Shown: positions 28,145 through 37,272 of the stretch, piece after piece
Numbering within the stretch: position 1 is the stretch's first letter
How the letters are laid out: the number at the start of each line of letters is the position of its first letter
DNA from: Virgibacillus proomii
GTDB lineage: Bacteria > Bacillota > Bacilli > Bacillales > Amphibacillaceae
DNA length: 64,000 bases
Assembly: GCF_900162615.1 (NCBI RefSeq)
Contig: NZ_FUFN01000010.1
Span: 1,952,519-2,016,518, forward strand
Direction: 5' to 3'
Translations under genes and position numbers: made by a program
The notes under the pieces: model-generated
Database searches by the model: none
Told to the model about the DNA's origin: nothing
What the model saw: only the letters and a program-made list of their open reading frames with translations

Positions 28145-28195
28145 TATAATGACACTCCTCTCCGCTATTAGTTTACATAATAATTTTATTGTTAA

Positions 28196-29170
28196 CTAAA
28201 CTTCATCAACATCAAACAAACGTTCATATTCTTCGTAGCCTTCTTCTTTAAGCTTCTCCTTAGGGACAAATCGCAGTGCTGCAGAATTAATACAATAACG
28301 AAGTCCGCCTTGGTCTTTTGGACCGTCTTCAAATACATGACCTAAATGCGAATCAGCATCCTTGCTTCTTACTTCTGTACGTATCATCCCATGTGATGTA
28401 TCCAGCTTTTCTTTAAGCTGATAATCGTCTATCGGTTTCGTAAAGCTTGGCCAACCACAGCCAGCATCATACTGATCTTTTGACGAAAATAGTGGTTCTC
28501 CTGAGACAATGTCTACATAAATACCTTCTTGATCATTGTTCCAGTATTCGTTTTGAAACGGTCTTTCCGTTCCGTTTTCCTGGGTAACATGGTATTGGAT
28601 CGGTGTCAACTTCTTTTTTAAGTCTACCTTATTTACCTTGCTTTTCCAATGTTTATTGATAAAATCCTCCCTGCCGGAACCTTTTTTATAAAGACGATAA
28701 TGAAAAGATTGTTTTTTATAATATTCCTGATGTTGTTCTTCAGCTGGGTAAAAAGGTTTTGCAGGAAGAATTTTCGTCACAATTGGTTTGGAAAACTTAC
28801 CACTTGCTTCTAATGCTTGCTTTGACGCTTCGGCTTGTTGCCTCTGTTGTTCGTTATGATAAAATATTGTAGTATGGTACGATTCACCTCGATCATTAAA
28901 TTGTCCATTAGGGTCTGTTGGGTCAATTTGCTGCCAAAAGGTATCTAATAACTTTTGATAAGGCATCATCGTTGGATCAAACTCTATTTGTACTGCTTCC
29001 ACATGACCTGTAGTATTTGAACAAACCTGTTCATACGTAGGATTTGGCACAGTACCTCCTGTGTAGCCTGATGTTATCCGGATGACCCCAGGACGATTAT
29101 CAAATGGTTCAACCATACACCAAAAGCAGCCCCCAGCAAATGTTGCATATTCTTTCGTTGTGTCACTCAT
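28196..29170 (-). CDS. msrAB: Bifunctional methionine sulfoxide reductase MsrA-MsrB
   Basis: A 324-residue fusion that repairs both stereoisomers of methionine sulfoxide. The MsrA domain (about residues 1-160) has GGCFWCM with nucleophile C15. The MsrB domain (about 185-315) has the zinc-site segment CGWPSF, the second CxxC region replaced by DSHLGHVF, and the catalytic RYCINSAALRF with C293. The zinc-binding cysteine pairs seem not to be complete, as in many MsrB forms. It stands downstream of the YqfQ-like gene on the same strand. Confidence 0.93.
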   Translation of the reverse strand: MSDTTKEYATFAGGCFWCMVEPFDNRPGVIRITSGYTGGTVPNPTYEQVCSNTTGHVEAVQIEFDPTMMPYQKLLDTFWQQIDPTDPNGQFNDRGESYHTTIFYHNEQQRQQAEASKQALEASGKFSKPIVTKILPAKPFYPAEEQHQEYYKKQSFHYRLYKKGSGREDFINKHWKSKVNKVDLKKKLTPIQYHVTQENGTERPFQNEYWNNDQEGIYVDIVSGEPLFSSKDQYDAGCGWPSFTKPIDDYQLKEKLDTSHGMIRTEVRSKDADSHLGHVFEDGPKDQGGLRYCINSAALRFVPKEKLKEEGYEEYERLFDVDEV

Positions 29171-29243
29171 TATCCATCATCCCCTCATTCTTTTCCTCTA
29201 TTTTTCCCTGAATAGAAGAAAAAATCAAGCTGGGCGCATTATT

Positions 29244-29828
29244 TTAAATAAATAATTTCGGTACAGATTTTCCTTTTTGTTGTTCATCCTCTATTATAGA
29301 CGGTTCATTTGCTTTTTCCGATTCTAATTCGGTTTGATCTGATTTCGGTAATTCCGATTCGTCTTTTTTATTTTCTTCCGTTTCTTCCTTTTCTTCTTCA
29401 TCTGTATCATCTTCTGTATCGTCTAAGGATTTAAAAGCCTTCATCATGCGAAACATTGCTGGTAAATTCTTTACCATGGGTCCATATTCCTTTACAATAG
29501 GAGCAGCATTTTGTACGACATTTATAACCTGTTGCATATTATCTAATGCACCGCTTAAGCCACCAATTCCTTTACTAACACCCCCTCCAGCACCCGTGCT
29601 TGCTCCGGATTGTGGCTGTAACAAACTTAATAGATTTTTTAATTTACCTCCTTTCGTAGCTGCCTGTTGCATCCCCGAAAAATTGCCTCTGGAAAAAGGA
29701 CCAGCTTGAAAGGGTGCATTTTGAAAATTACGCGGTTGAAGTTGTTGAAATGGTCTAAAATTATTTCCCATATTGCCTTGTTGCATATGGAATGGAAAGT
29801 TAACCGATCGTTGTGGGGAAAACACCAT
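29244..29828 (-). CDS. YqfQ-like protein (VrrA-related)
   Basis: A 194-residue protein. A Gln/Asn/Phe-rich N-terminus (about residues 1-60) precedes a Gly-rich linker. A helical core follows (DNMQQVINVVQNAAPIVKEY and GPMVKNLPAMFRMMKAF, about residues 105-145), then a strongly acidic Glu/Asp tail. This architecture is that of the YqfQ family, which includes the Bacillus anthracis VrrA repeat protein; its role, possibly spore-associated, is not established. The ribosome site is AAAGGAGG. Confidence 0.75.
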   Translation of the reverse strand: MVFSPQRSVNFPFHMQQGNMGNNFRPFQQLQPRNFQNAPFQAGPFSRGNFSGMQQAATKGGKLKNLLSLLQPQSGASTGAGGGVSKGIGGLSGALDNMQQVINVVQNAAPIVKEYGPMVKNLPAMFRMMKAFKSLDDTEDDTDEEEKEETEENKKDESELPKSDQTELESEKANEPSIIEDEQQKGKSVPKLFI

Positions 29829-30985
29829 GTTGATATGCCTCCTTTCTTTATGCTATTACCTATATTAGTGTACGTAGACCTAAAGAAAAAGTGTAGGCAT
29901 TTATTGAATTACTATGGTTTACAGAGGAATTATAAAGTTTAGCATGAAGCTGTTAGACGAATGAGGAGTTGTTACGGATTTAGATAAACGAAGCATAAAA
30001 ATTAGTCAATCGAAAAAAATAGCGACTTTTTCTTTGCTGAATATTTCCCGGGCAACCGCATATAGCTACAGCATTTGCAAATAATTCGTATTCATTTGCC
30101 GAATATTGCAGAAGATCACAGTAATAGGTATGTAACTAAGAACAAAATTTAGGAGCACTCACTTATTAGCGTACAAACTGGGAACTGCTGCTGACAGGAT
30201 AATGTGCAACTTCATGAAGGGTTCCTTTCTTTTTTTCATCTTGAAACAGATAAAGTTCATTTGTAGACTTCCTTAAGAAATCTCGGTGCATTGCTATCGC
30301 AAGTATACCCCACTTCTATTGCAACGCCTTTTAGTCGATGTTAAAAATTATTCAGCATATAAAATTAACTGTATTTTTCTTAATAGTAAAAAATTAATCA
30401 AACGTTTGTTTGAAACTTGAGTAATTAGGAATAGTGTTAGGAAAATGCGGATTAACAATATTGAAAAGTCCAACCTCCCCACTAATTCATAGAGAAATTG
30501 AACTTTTTCATTGCTTTATTAAAGTGCCCTTTAACGATCGGGAATTATTCAATTTGAAAGCACCTATAGCCAAGCAAGTCTCCAGAGGTATTCAGTAGAG
30601 ATCATCCACATCAAAACTTTTGATATAAAAAACGACCTGTAAACATTCAAAACGAAAACTCAAGGATCGAGCTAACACGCCTATGAATGACATTTCATTG
30701 TTTTTAGACAACAATGAAAATATTACCAAATTTTATACGATAGGTAGACAGGTTCTGAATATAATTTAATATGGATTAAAACAGAATTAAAATTCCCAAA
30801 TGCAACCGATTCAAGATATGATCGGGGTTTCCAAGATTTTTCTGAAGTTAATAGCAGAGAAAAATAACATGAATCAATTCAAATTTGAATCGAATGATTT
30901 TGAATAAAGCATACACGAACAAGGTAAATAGTGTCATTTCCTTCGTTCCATTCTCATCCTCACCTTTATGAGCTTCGGGTGCTGA
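29829..30985. other. 1.1-kb gap with degenerate family 1 repeat
   Basis: No intact gene. The segment 30160-30310 (GTTCCTTTC, TCTTGAAACAG, CGGTGCATTGCTATCGC) resembles the repeat copy at about 59990-60070. A possible decayed coding tail lies near 30790-30905. The remainder is unexplained AT-rich DNA. Confidence 0.4.
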
Positions 30986-31864
30986 TTAGGGAAATACTGT
31001 TACAATTACACCATCCATATTGTTACCTGATATTTCATAACGAAGATTGGTCGGCACATGAATGGTAGTATTCTTAGGAACAGGATGATAAAAGATCTTA
31101 TATTTTTCTCCATTTACATTAGCAGAAATGTTTTTTTCTTCTTTTAGGTAATCCATATATTCTTCTAGAGCAAAATTCTTTTTTTTCATAATCGCGCTGT
31201 GAGGCAAACCAACATAACGGATATGCCATGGTTCATATTTAATTCCAGTAATATCAGTTTTATCCTGTGGATACCGTAATATAAAGCCGTATTTCCAGGC
31301 ATTTTCTTTCAGCCACTTTCCTTCAGGTGCCCGATCCATTTTCGTTAAGCTTGATCCTACATCAAGTGATAAGCCTGAATTATGTTCACTATAACCTGCT
31401 GGCAAGGCATAATCCGCCCCCATTTCTTGGTAAAGCACACTTTGCTCAACAAAGTCTCGAAAGCCACTACTAATTAAAAAATGACTAACCCCTTCCTTTT
31501 CAGCATCATTGATCATCTGTGAAAATTTTTGTGTTATTCCTTTTGACAGATAAATATTCGTATCAAGCAACCCGTATCCATTTATCAATTCTTTATGTTT
31601 AGATAAATTTACGATATCTAATTTCACACTCTCTTGGCGAATAGGATATTTACTGTTGATTAAGAGCAGATTTCCTTGATAGATCTGTTCTTTTGAAATC
31701 TCTTCCTTCTGGAGATTTTCAGAAGTCCCTATATTATCTTTATGATTTTGATCATATTTTTGAATAACTACTTTATCCTGAAAAAACAGTGCTTTATTAA
31801 TGAAAGTAACTCCTGCAAAACCTAAACATAATAAAAACAACAATAAATATCCCCACTTCTTCAT
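30986..31864 (-). CDS. D-alanyl-D-alanine carboxypeptidase, VanY/M15B family
   Basis: A 292-residue peptidase with an N-terminal membrane anchor or signal (residues 5-28, no lipobox). It trims the terminal D-alanine from peptidoglycan stem peptides outside the membrane. The M15 zinc site is complete: H161 and D168 in EHNSGLSLDVG and H214 in EPWHIRY, with catalytic E211; the SSGFRDFVEQ segment binds substrate. It resembles B. subtilis YodJ. There are no vanRS or vanHAX neighbours, so this is a housekeeping or cell-wall maintenance enzyme, not a glycopeptide-resistance cluster. The ribosome site is AAGGAGG. Confidence 0.88.
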   Translation of the reverse strand: MKKWGYLLLFLLCLGFAGVTFINKALFFQDKVVIQKYDQNHKDNIGTSENLQKEEISKEQIYQGNLLLINSKYPIRQESVKLDIVNLSKHKELINGYGLLDTNIYLSKGITQKFSQMINDAEKEGVSHFLISSGFRDFVEQSVLYQEMGADYALPAGYSEHNSGLSLDVGSSLTKMDRAPEGKWLKENAWKYGFILRYPQDKTDITGIKYEPWHIRYVGLPHSAIMKKKNFALEEYMDYLKEEKNISANVNGEKYKIFYHPVPKNTTIHVPTNLRYEISGNNMDGVIVTVFP

Positions 31865-32104
31865 TTTCAGTTTCCTCCTTGATCTTATATACTTAAAGGA
31901 TAGGAAAAACTATTTAAAAAAAGAGTGGGGTAAATTTTAAATTTTTCTTAAATCTTTTTTAGCTTGATTATTTGGTTCACTTTTTGTGGTAAACCACTTC
32001 AAAAATCGTACGTATTAAAACTACTTTGGACAGTAATCAATCTATTATGTTGCTCAACAATATTTTTAGCAATGAACAAGCTAAGACGGTAAACGAATTG
32101 CATC

Positions 32105-32245
32105 ATGTATGTGTCAACCCTAGAGTGGGGACATAACGGTTTACTAGAAGAATACCATTACAATTCAGAGAAAGTAGTCTCATTAGATTCTCTAAGACAA
32201 CTGCAAGAAGCTGTTGTAACGAGATCTCAAGAAGGTAGACACTAA
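32105..32245 (+). CDS. Possible small ORF or gene fragment, 46 residues
   Basis: ATG 32105 opens a frame MYVSTLEWGHNGLLEEYHYN...SQEGRH with balanced, protein-like composition. No clear ribosome site precedes it, so it may be the tail of a lost gene. It lies in the 473-base gap between the VanY-like gene and yozE; the rest of that gap holds only promoter-region AT-rich DNA and a terminator. Confidence 0.3.
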   Translation: MYVSTLEWGHNGLLEEYHYNSEKVVSLDSLRQLQEAVVTRSQEGRH

Positions 32246-32307
32246 GTACTTAAGTGTTAAACGATAATGTTAATTTCAAAAAGATACCCAACATTCCCAA
32301 TAAATAG

Positions 32308-32339
32308 AAAAACTTGAGGTATATATCCTCAAGTTTTTT
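32308..32339. terminator. Terminator of the tat-yozE operon
   Basis: AAAAACTTGAGG pairs with CCTCAAGTTTTT around a short AT loop, directly abutting the yozE stop codon. It is symmetrical and could work on both strands. Confidence 0.88.
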
Positions 32340-32562
32340 ACTCATCATGTAACGTATAAATTTCCCATAATTCATCAAAAACAGGTAATGCCGTAGGAAA
32401 AGGACTATTCCATTCTAAGTAGTTGCTAATTTCATCATAATTCGTGGACTGCTTGGGGAAATTGTGATCGGAAAATGCCCAATCAGCTAATCGGCACGGA
32501 TCATCAGGCGGTTTTTTTCCTCGGAAAGTCATTAAAAAATGATAAAAGGATCGTGATTGCAA
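32338..32562 (-). CDS. yozE: YozE family protein (UPF0346)
   Basis: A 74-residue helical protein with the family pattern SFYHFLMTFR near the start, DPCRLADWAFSDHNFPKQST in the middle and YDEISNYLEWN after it. Structures of YozE show a SAM-like helical fold; the function is unknown. It starts at TTG 32562 preceded by AGGAGG. It follows tatC by 15 bases on the same strand, so it is probably the last gene of the tat operon. Confidence 0.87.
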   Translation of the reverse strand: MQSRSFYHFLMTFRGKKPPDDPCRLADWAFSDHNFPKQSTNYDEISNYLEWNSPFPTALPVFDELWEIYTLHDE

Positions 32563-32577
32563 TTGCCTCTCCTCCTT

Positions 32578-33333
32578 TTATTCAGAGTTATTCATAAATG
32601 CTTCATGTTTTCGTTGTTTTTTTCGATGTACAATTGTAGCGAGATAAATGCTGATTTCATATAAAATGATTAATGGAATAGCAACGACAATTTGTAATAC
32701 AAAATCGGGCGGCGTTACAATAGTACCGATGATAACAAGAATAAAGTAAGCATATTTTCTAGTCTTTCTCATAAACTGTGGTGTTAAAATACCTAAGGCG
32801 GTTAAAAACATAGCAATTACTGGAATTTCAAACAAAACAGCAAAAGGGACAGTTACACGAATTAAAAATCCAAAATACTTGTTAACTGTAAACATTTCAT
32901 TAAACATCCCATCGTTTAATGAAAGTAAAAAAGGCAAGATTAATTTAACGAACATAAAATAACCAAACACTAATCCGCCAATAAACAGTAAAAATACTGC
33001 TGGGATATAGGCAACCGTTGCTTTTCTCTCATTTGCTGTCAGACCTGGCCTTACAAACAACCAAACTTGTAAAGCAAAAATAGGCAGTGTACAAGCAATT
33101 GCTACTACACTGGCAAGCGTAAAATAAATCCAAATAATTTCCCCGGGACTAATAACTGTTAGTTTAAAACCTATATCACCTTGGAAAAAAAGATATATAT
33201 CCTTTGAAAATATAAATCCAACAAGGAAAAATAGGATAAAAAATATTGCAGTTACAATAATCCTGTTTCTTAATTCAGCCAAATGACCCGTTATGTTCAT
33301 TTCTTTCTCATCAATAGTTTGATTCTTAGACAT
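32578..33333 (-). CDS. tatC: Twin-arginine translocase subunit TatC
   Basis: A 251-residue six-helix membrane protein that recognises twin-arginine signal peptides and exports folded proteins. The N-terminal HLAELRNRI motif and the segments GYFMFVKLILPFLL and FEIPVIAMFL are diagnostic. The start at 33333 (MSKNQTIDEKEMN) follows GGGAGAG by seven bases; the frame itself opens at 33354. Two tatA genes lie just upstream on the same strand, giving a tatA-tatA-tatC operon. Confidence 0.92.
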   Translation of the reverse strand: MSKNQTIDEKEMNITGHLAELRNRIIVTAIFFILFFLVGFIFSKDIYLFFQGDIGFKLTVISPGEIIWIYFTLASVVAIACTLPIFALQVWLFVRPGLTANERKATVAYIPAVFLLFIGGLVFGYFMFVKLILPFLLSLNDGMFNEMFTVNKYFGFLIRVTVPFAVLFEIPVIAMFLTALGILTPQFMRKTRKYAYFILVIIGTIVTPPDFVLQIVVAIPLIILYEISIYLATIVHRKKQRKHEAFMNNSE

Positions 33334-33438
33334 CCTGTCACTCTCCCACACCATACAGCAAAATAAAATGATTGGTTAACAGATTTAAAAGTAAAAGAAG
33401 ATGCAAGGATTTCACCTTACACCTTCTTTTATCCGTTT

Positions 33439-33630
33439 TTACTTTGATGTATGGTTTTCAGCGTTTCCTGATGAATCCCCGTCGGAAGCAATGCCCTTTG
33501 TTGCATTTTTAAATTCTTTTAACGAATTACCAAATGCCTTACCTATTTCCGGAAGCTTTGCTGGTCCAAAAATGACTAAAGCAATAATAAGTATTAAGAC
33601 TAACCCGGGTATACCAATATTTTGAAACAT
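33439..33630 (-). CDS. tatA: Twin-arginine translocase subunit TatA (second copy)
   Basis: A 63-residue protein with one N-terminal membrane helix (GLVLILIIALVIF), the FGPAKLPEIGKAFG hinge, and an amphipathic helix followed by a polar tail. It polymerises with TatC to form the translocation channel. It differs from the neighbouring TatA mainly in the tail. It lies 14 bases downstream of that copy and about 105 bases upstream of tatC. Confidence 0.92.
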   Translation of the reverse strand: MFQNIGIPGLVLILIIALVIFGPAKLPEIGKAFGNSLKEFKNATKGIASDGDSSGNAENHTSK

Positions 33631-33644
33631 CTCCCCACGCCCCT

Positions 33645-33854
33645 TTATTTGTTGTTGTTTTCTTGCTCTGAAATTATTTTCTTTGTCTCATTGATTTCCT
33701 CTTTTGCATCGCTTGTCAAATCATTTGCCGACTTTTTAAACTCTCTTAATGTTTGACCAGCCGCTTTACCTATTTCCGGTAATTTCTTGGGACCGAAAAT
33801 GACTAAAGCAATAACCAAAATTAAAATCAATCCAGGAAAGCCTATATTAGACAT
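33645..33854 (-). CDS. tatA: Twin-arginine translocase subunit TatA (first copy)
   Basis: A 69-residue TatA with the membrane helix GLILILVIALVIF, the hinge FGPKKLPEIGKAAG, and a longer charged tail (KEEINETKKIISEQ). The two tandem TatA proteins are about equally related to other Bacillaceae TatA, indicating a local duplication. It is the first gene of the tat operon; upstream is an AT-rich stretch holding the AAAGCGCTTT palindrome near 33934. Confidence 0.92.
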   Translation of the reverse strand: MSNIGFPGLILILVIALVIFGPKKLPEIGKAAGQTLREFKKSANDLTSDAKEEINETKKIISEQENNNK

Positions 33855-34022
33855 TTTTACACCTTCTTTATAGAATGATTTTCTTCAACCTGTGTGTTCA
33901 AAAAGAGAGTTCGTAACGAAATTAATTATAAAGCGCTTTAAGTGTAACATGTTTTTATATAATGAGACAAGCAACATACGCTTTATATTGACAGATTATT
34001 AATTCTGGAAATCCCTCCCGTA

Positions 34023-34514
34023 TTACTTTTTTCGATCATACTGAAGAAAGTAAAAATCATATGGGTTTTTCTCATCTTTTTCCTCTCGCTCTTTGGCAGT
34101 TAGCTCCCATTCTGCTTCAGAGAATTGCGGAAAATACGTGTCACCTTGAAACGCATGATCAATCCAAGTAATGTACATACGATCAGCGAACGGCAACATT
34201 TGTTCATAAATTTTTGCACCACCAATTACAAAATACTCCTTCTCCGGGTCCGCTTGATTCCATTCTAGAATTTTATTGATATCGGAAACAACTTCTATTT
34301 CCGGGGGGAAATCTCCCCCACTCCTTGAAAGAACAATATTCTTACGGTTTGGCAGTGGTTTTCCAATTGAATCAAACGTTTTTCTGCCCATAATTATTGT
34401 TTGATGCGTTGTCTTTTCTTTGAAAAAGCGTAAATCTCTGGGCAATCGCCAAGGGAGGCGGTTATTCAAACCGATCACATGATTTTTATCCATTGCAACA
34501 ATGAAGGATATCAT
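34023..34514 (-). CDS. dfrA: Dihydrofolate reductase
   Basis: A 163-residue enzyme reducing dihydrofolate with NADPH, recycling the dihydrofolate made by thymidylate synthase. The N-terminal ISFIVAMDKNHVIGLNNRLPW segment, the WRLPRDLRFFKEKT substrate region, MGRKTFDSIG for NADPH binding, and FVIGGAKIYEQMLP are all present. It is downstream of thyA on the same strand, separated by 177 bases that contain a repeat element, as in the usual thyA-dfrA pair. Confidence 0.93.
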   Translation of the reverse strand: MISFIVAMDKNHVIGLNNRLPWRLPRDLRFFKEKTTHQTIIMGRKTFDSIGKPLPNRKNIVLSRSGGDFPPEIEVVSDINKILEWNQADPEKEYFVIGGAKIYEQMLPFADRMYITWIDHAFQGDTYFPQFSEAEWELTAKEREEKDEKNPYDFYFLQYDRKK

Positions 34515-34548
34515 CGATCCACTTCCTTTCCTATTTATCCCACATCTA

Positions 34549-34692
34549 ACTGGCAGTAAGCCCCCCGCCTCGAGGAGTAAGAGGGTTCAAAGAAGTCTAA
34601 GTAGGGGATAACTGCCTGTAAATGTCCGATTGGTTTAACTAACCTCATGAGTAGTGGATGAGAAAAAACCCCCACTCATGGAAGTTTCACTT
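34549..34692. repeat. Repeat family 1 derivative between thyA and dfrA
   Basis: The blocks ACTGCCTGTAAATGTCCGAT and TGGTTTAAC are followed by a stable hairpin CATGAGTAGTGG / CCCCCACTCATG and GGAAGTTTCACTTTAT. These parallel the middle and right blocks of the copies at 15.5 and 37.0 kb. The right block runs into the thyA stop codon. Confidence 0.6.
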
Positions 34693-35648
34693 TATACTGC
34701 AATTGGTGCTTTAATAGCTGGATGTGGGTCATAACCAATAATTTCAAAATCAGTAAGGTCAAAATCAAAAATAGAGGATTTTTCCTTATTTATTTTAAGT
34801 TGTGGCATGGCTCTTAACTCTCTTTTTAGTTGGGTCTTCACTTGTTCTACATGATTCACATAAATATGTGCATCTCCAAGCGTATGAACAAATTCTCCAG
34901 GTTGTAAATCACATTCATGAGCAATAAGATAGGTTAACAACGCATAACTTGCAATATTAAACGGAACTCCTAAAAACACATCACCACTTCTTTGGTATAG
35001 TTGACAAGACAGCTTCCCATCTGCAACGTAAAATTGAAATAACGTATGACAAGGTGGAAGTGCCATAGATGGAATGGCTTCTGGATTCCATGCGGAAACA
35101 ATATGTCTTCTGGAGTCTGGTTTTGTTTTGATGGATTCAATAACGTCTTTTAATTGATCAATCGTCTCGTTTTGCGATGTTTTCCATTTACGCCATTGCT
35201 TTCCATAGACATCACCCAGATCACCATAGGTCTTTGCAAAAGTATCGTCTGTTAAGATCTTACTTTTAAAAATCTCCATCTGCTCTTGATAGCGTTCATT
35301 AAATTCAGGATCTGTTTGTGAACGGATACCGAAATTCGTCATATCCGGACCTTTATAATCACTGCTCTGAACCCACTTGGCAAACGCCCACTCATTCCAA
35401 ATATTATTGTTATGCTGTAACAAATATCTAATATTTGTATCACCTTTAATAAACCAAAGCAGTTCACTGGCTACTAATCGAAAAGGAATCCGTTTCGTCG
35501 TTAATAGCGGAAAGCCTGCTTGTAAATCAAATCGCATTTGATAGCCAAATACGGAATAAGTACCTGTATTCGTTCGGTCTGTTTTTTTAATACCAGTTGT
35601 TAAAATATGTTTACATAAGTTCAAGTAAGCTGCTTCACCACTAACCAT
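34692..35648 (-). CDS. thyA: Thymidylate synthase
   Basis: A 318-residue ThyA, the long form with an insertion of about 50 residues found in staphylococci and lactobacilli. It methylates dUMP to dTMP with methylenetetrahydrofolate. The catalytic cysteine lies in ALPPCHTLFQFYV, with the RRHIVSAWNP phosphate-binding arginines before it and the QLYQRSGDVFLGVPFNIASY dUMP site after it. ATG 35648 (MVSGEAAYLNL) follows GGAGG, so the 13 upstream in-frame residues are not counted. Confidence 0.93.
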   Translation of the reverse strand: MVSGEAAYLNLCKHILTTGIKKTDRTNTGTYSVFGYQMRFDLQAGFPLLTTKRIPFRLVASELLWFIKGDTNIRYLLQHNNNIWNEWAFAKWVQSSDYKGPDMTNFGIRSQTDPEFNERYQEQMEIFKSKILTDDTFAKTYGDLGDVYGKQWRKWKTSQNETIDQLKDVIESIKTKPDSRRHIVSAWNPEAIPSMALPPCHTLFQFYVADGKLSCQLYQRSGDVFLGVPFNIASYALLTYLIAHECDLQPGEFVHTLGDAHIYVNHVEQVKTQLKRELRAMPQLKINKEKSSIFDFDLTDFEIIGYDPHPAIKAPIAV

Positions 35649-35845
35649 ATGTAATTCCTCCAAACTTCTATATCTTATCTGTCTCATTGTACCATAAAAA
35701 CAAAACTTGTCTCTAAGTTTGTAATATAAACGTAATTCATAAACAGCAAAATCCTACATAATCCTATAACAAATATAGAATTATACGATTCATCTTAACT
35801 ACTTCAATAATCTTACCTCACGGAACTATGGAAAGGGGAGTGTGT

Positions 35846-36889
35846 ATGAACAGTCAACTAGAGTATGCAGTGAAACGTTCTTTATTGTATGGTTTTGTAT
35901 TAACCCAGCCGTTTGTCAATTATGTCGGGGCATACCCGGAGCTGCAAAATAAAACTTCAACCGATCAATTAGAAGTTAGTAAACACGAAGAATCCGACCG
36001 TACAGTACAAAGAAAATTACATACGTTACCTTATTTTGATCAGAAAACCAGTAACTTTGATAACAAGTTGAAACAGATGATTGTCCATTCTCACAATGAG
36101 TACCAATTATCTGTTAATGGGAAAATAAATAAAACAACAACATTCATACCTAGAGACGCAGAAACGGAATACAAAAAGCAACTACAAAACTTTGCACAAG
36201 AATTACAACCAGGGGTGCATCATGAGAAAGTAAAAATCATCCAAAAATCCTTACAATATTTTGGCTACTATGAAGGAAAACTAGATGGTATTTATGGACC
36301 ATTAACAAAAACAGCTTTAGAAATTGCGGAGGATGAGCTTGATCTAGAATTAATTTCAAATTCTGAAGCAAGTGCTTCTACTCCACAAGCGCAAACAACC
36401 TCTTCTGCCTTTGTACCTAGTAATAAGGAAACGAATAATCAAGCTAACAATAAAGAGATAAAAGCGGAAAAAACGGTACAGGAGGTTAATAAACCTAAGG
36501 AAGTCAAAAAAGCTGAAGTATCAGGTGTCAATGGTTCTTCCATCATCGAGGAGGCTCGTGCCCAAATCGGCACTCCGTATGTTTGGGGCGGCTCTTCTCC
36601 AGGCGGCTTTGATTGCAGTGGTTTTATTCAATATGTTTTTCAAGCAGAAGGCATTACTATCCCTAGAACCGTAAGTGATATATGGAATTTTTCGAAGCCG
36701 ATTTCTGAACCTTCCATTGGTGATCTTGTTTTCTTTGAAACGTATAAGCCCGGTCCATCACATTTAGGGATTTATGTAGGTAATGGCAACTTTATTCATG
36801 CTGGAGAGTCAAGAGGAGTTGAAATAAGTGAATTAAGTAACCCGTATTGGGAATCACGCTACTTAGGCGCTAAACAAGTAAAGCAATAA
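35846..36889 (+). CDS. Peptidoglycan DL-endopeptidase (NlpC/P60) with PG-binding domain
   Basis: A 347-residue exported hydrolase. A non-standard hydrophobic N-terminus (about residues 10-30) is followed by a spacer. A peptidoglycan-binding type 1 domain comes next (VKIIQKSLQYFGYYEGKLDG and the following GIYGPLTKTALE, about residues 125-165). A Lys/Glu/Pro-rich linker leads to the catalytic NlpC/P60 domain. The triad is C257 in GGFDCSGF, H306 in SHLGIYVG and H318 in FIHAG. It cleaves D-Glu-mDAP type stem-peptide bonds in the wall. ATG 35846 follows AAAGGGGAG; an earlier ATG at 35828 overlaps the ribosome site. It is monocistronic and divergent from thyA. Confidence 0.88.
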   Translation: MNSQLEYAVKRSLLYGFVLTQPFVNYVGAYPELQNKTSTDQLEVSKHEESDRTVQRKLHTLPYFDQKTSNFDNKLKQMIVHSHNEYQLSVNGKINKTTTFIPRDAETEYKKQLQNFAQELQPGVHHEKVKIIQKSLQYFGYYEGKLDGIYGPLTKTALEIAEDELDLELISNSEASASTPQAQTTSSAFVPSNKETNNQANNKEIKAEKTVQEVNKPKEVKKAEVSGVNGSSIIEEARAQIGTPYVWGGSSPGGFDCSGFIQYVFQAEGITIPRTVSDIWNFSKPISEPSIGDLVFFETYKPGPSHLGIYVGNGNFIHAGESRGVEISELSNPYWESRYLGAKQVKQ

Positions 36890-36910
36890 TAATTCATTTT
36901 ATTCATTAGA

Positions 36911-37190
36911 AAAACTCGGCTTATCGCCAAGTCTTTATGGCGAAAGCGATAAGCCGAGTTTTTCTTATACGATAAAGTGAAACTTCATTCAGTAGGAGTT
37001 TGCTTCCTTCTCCTACTGAATGTTAGTACCACAAGGGTAGGATCTAAAGGCCCTTGAACCAATCGGGCATTTAGGTGCCGTTTTTCTCATAAAGTTGCAA
37101 AATGATAAGCAGATCTATGAAATGTGAAAAATATGGCTCATTACATGCGGGATAAACCCTAAAATTTTATACTTTCCTATAGTACTATAG
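36911..37190 (-). repeat. Intergenic repeat family 1, full-length copy with terminator hairpins
   Basis: Read on the minus strand, the blocks match the copy at 15395-15631 in order: TACTATAGGAAAG block, GGGTTTATCCCGCATGTAA, ACGGCACCTAAATGCCCGAT, AAGTTTCACTTTATCGTATA, and a strong hairpin. The hairpin at 36911-36966 (AAAAACTCGGCTTATCG with CGATAAGCCGAGTTTTT) also serves as terminator of the NlpC/P60 gene. A second inverted repeat around 36987-37021 (TCAGTAGGAG / CTCCTACTGA) lies inside. Confidence 0.75.
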
Positions 37191-37203
37191 TACAAAAATA
37201 CAA

Positions 37204-37264
37204 AAAATAGAGCGTTTTTAACAAGTTGGATAAACACCCTCTCCCAAGGAAACGCTCTATTTTG
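37204..37264 (-). terminator. Terminator of the fhs-HD-GNAT operon
   Basis: AAATAGAGCGTTT pairs perfectly with AAACGCTCTATTT around a 32-base loop, nine bases beyond the GNAT stop codon. Confidence 0.75.
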
Positions 37265-37272
37265 GCAAACGT

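Noticed and set aside
30986..31864. VanY as part of a glycopeptide-resistance cluster
   Set aside because: No vanR/vanS, vanH, ligase or vanX genes are nearby; M15B carboxypeptidases are common cell-wall enzymes in Bacillaceae.
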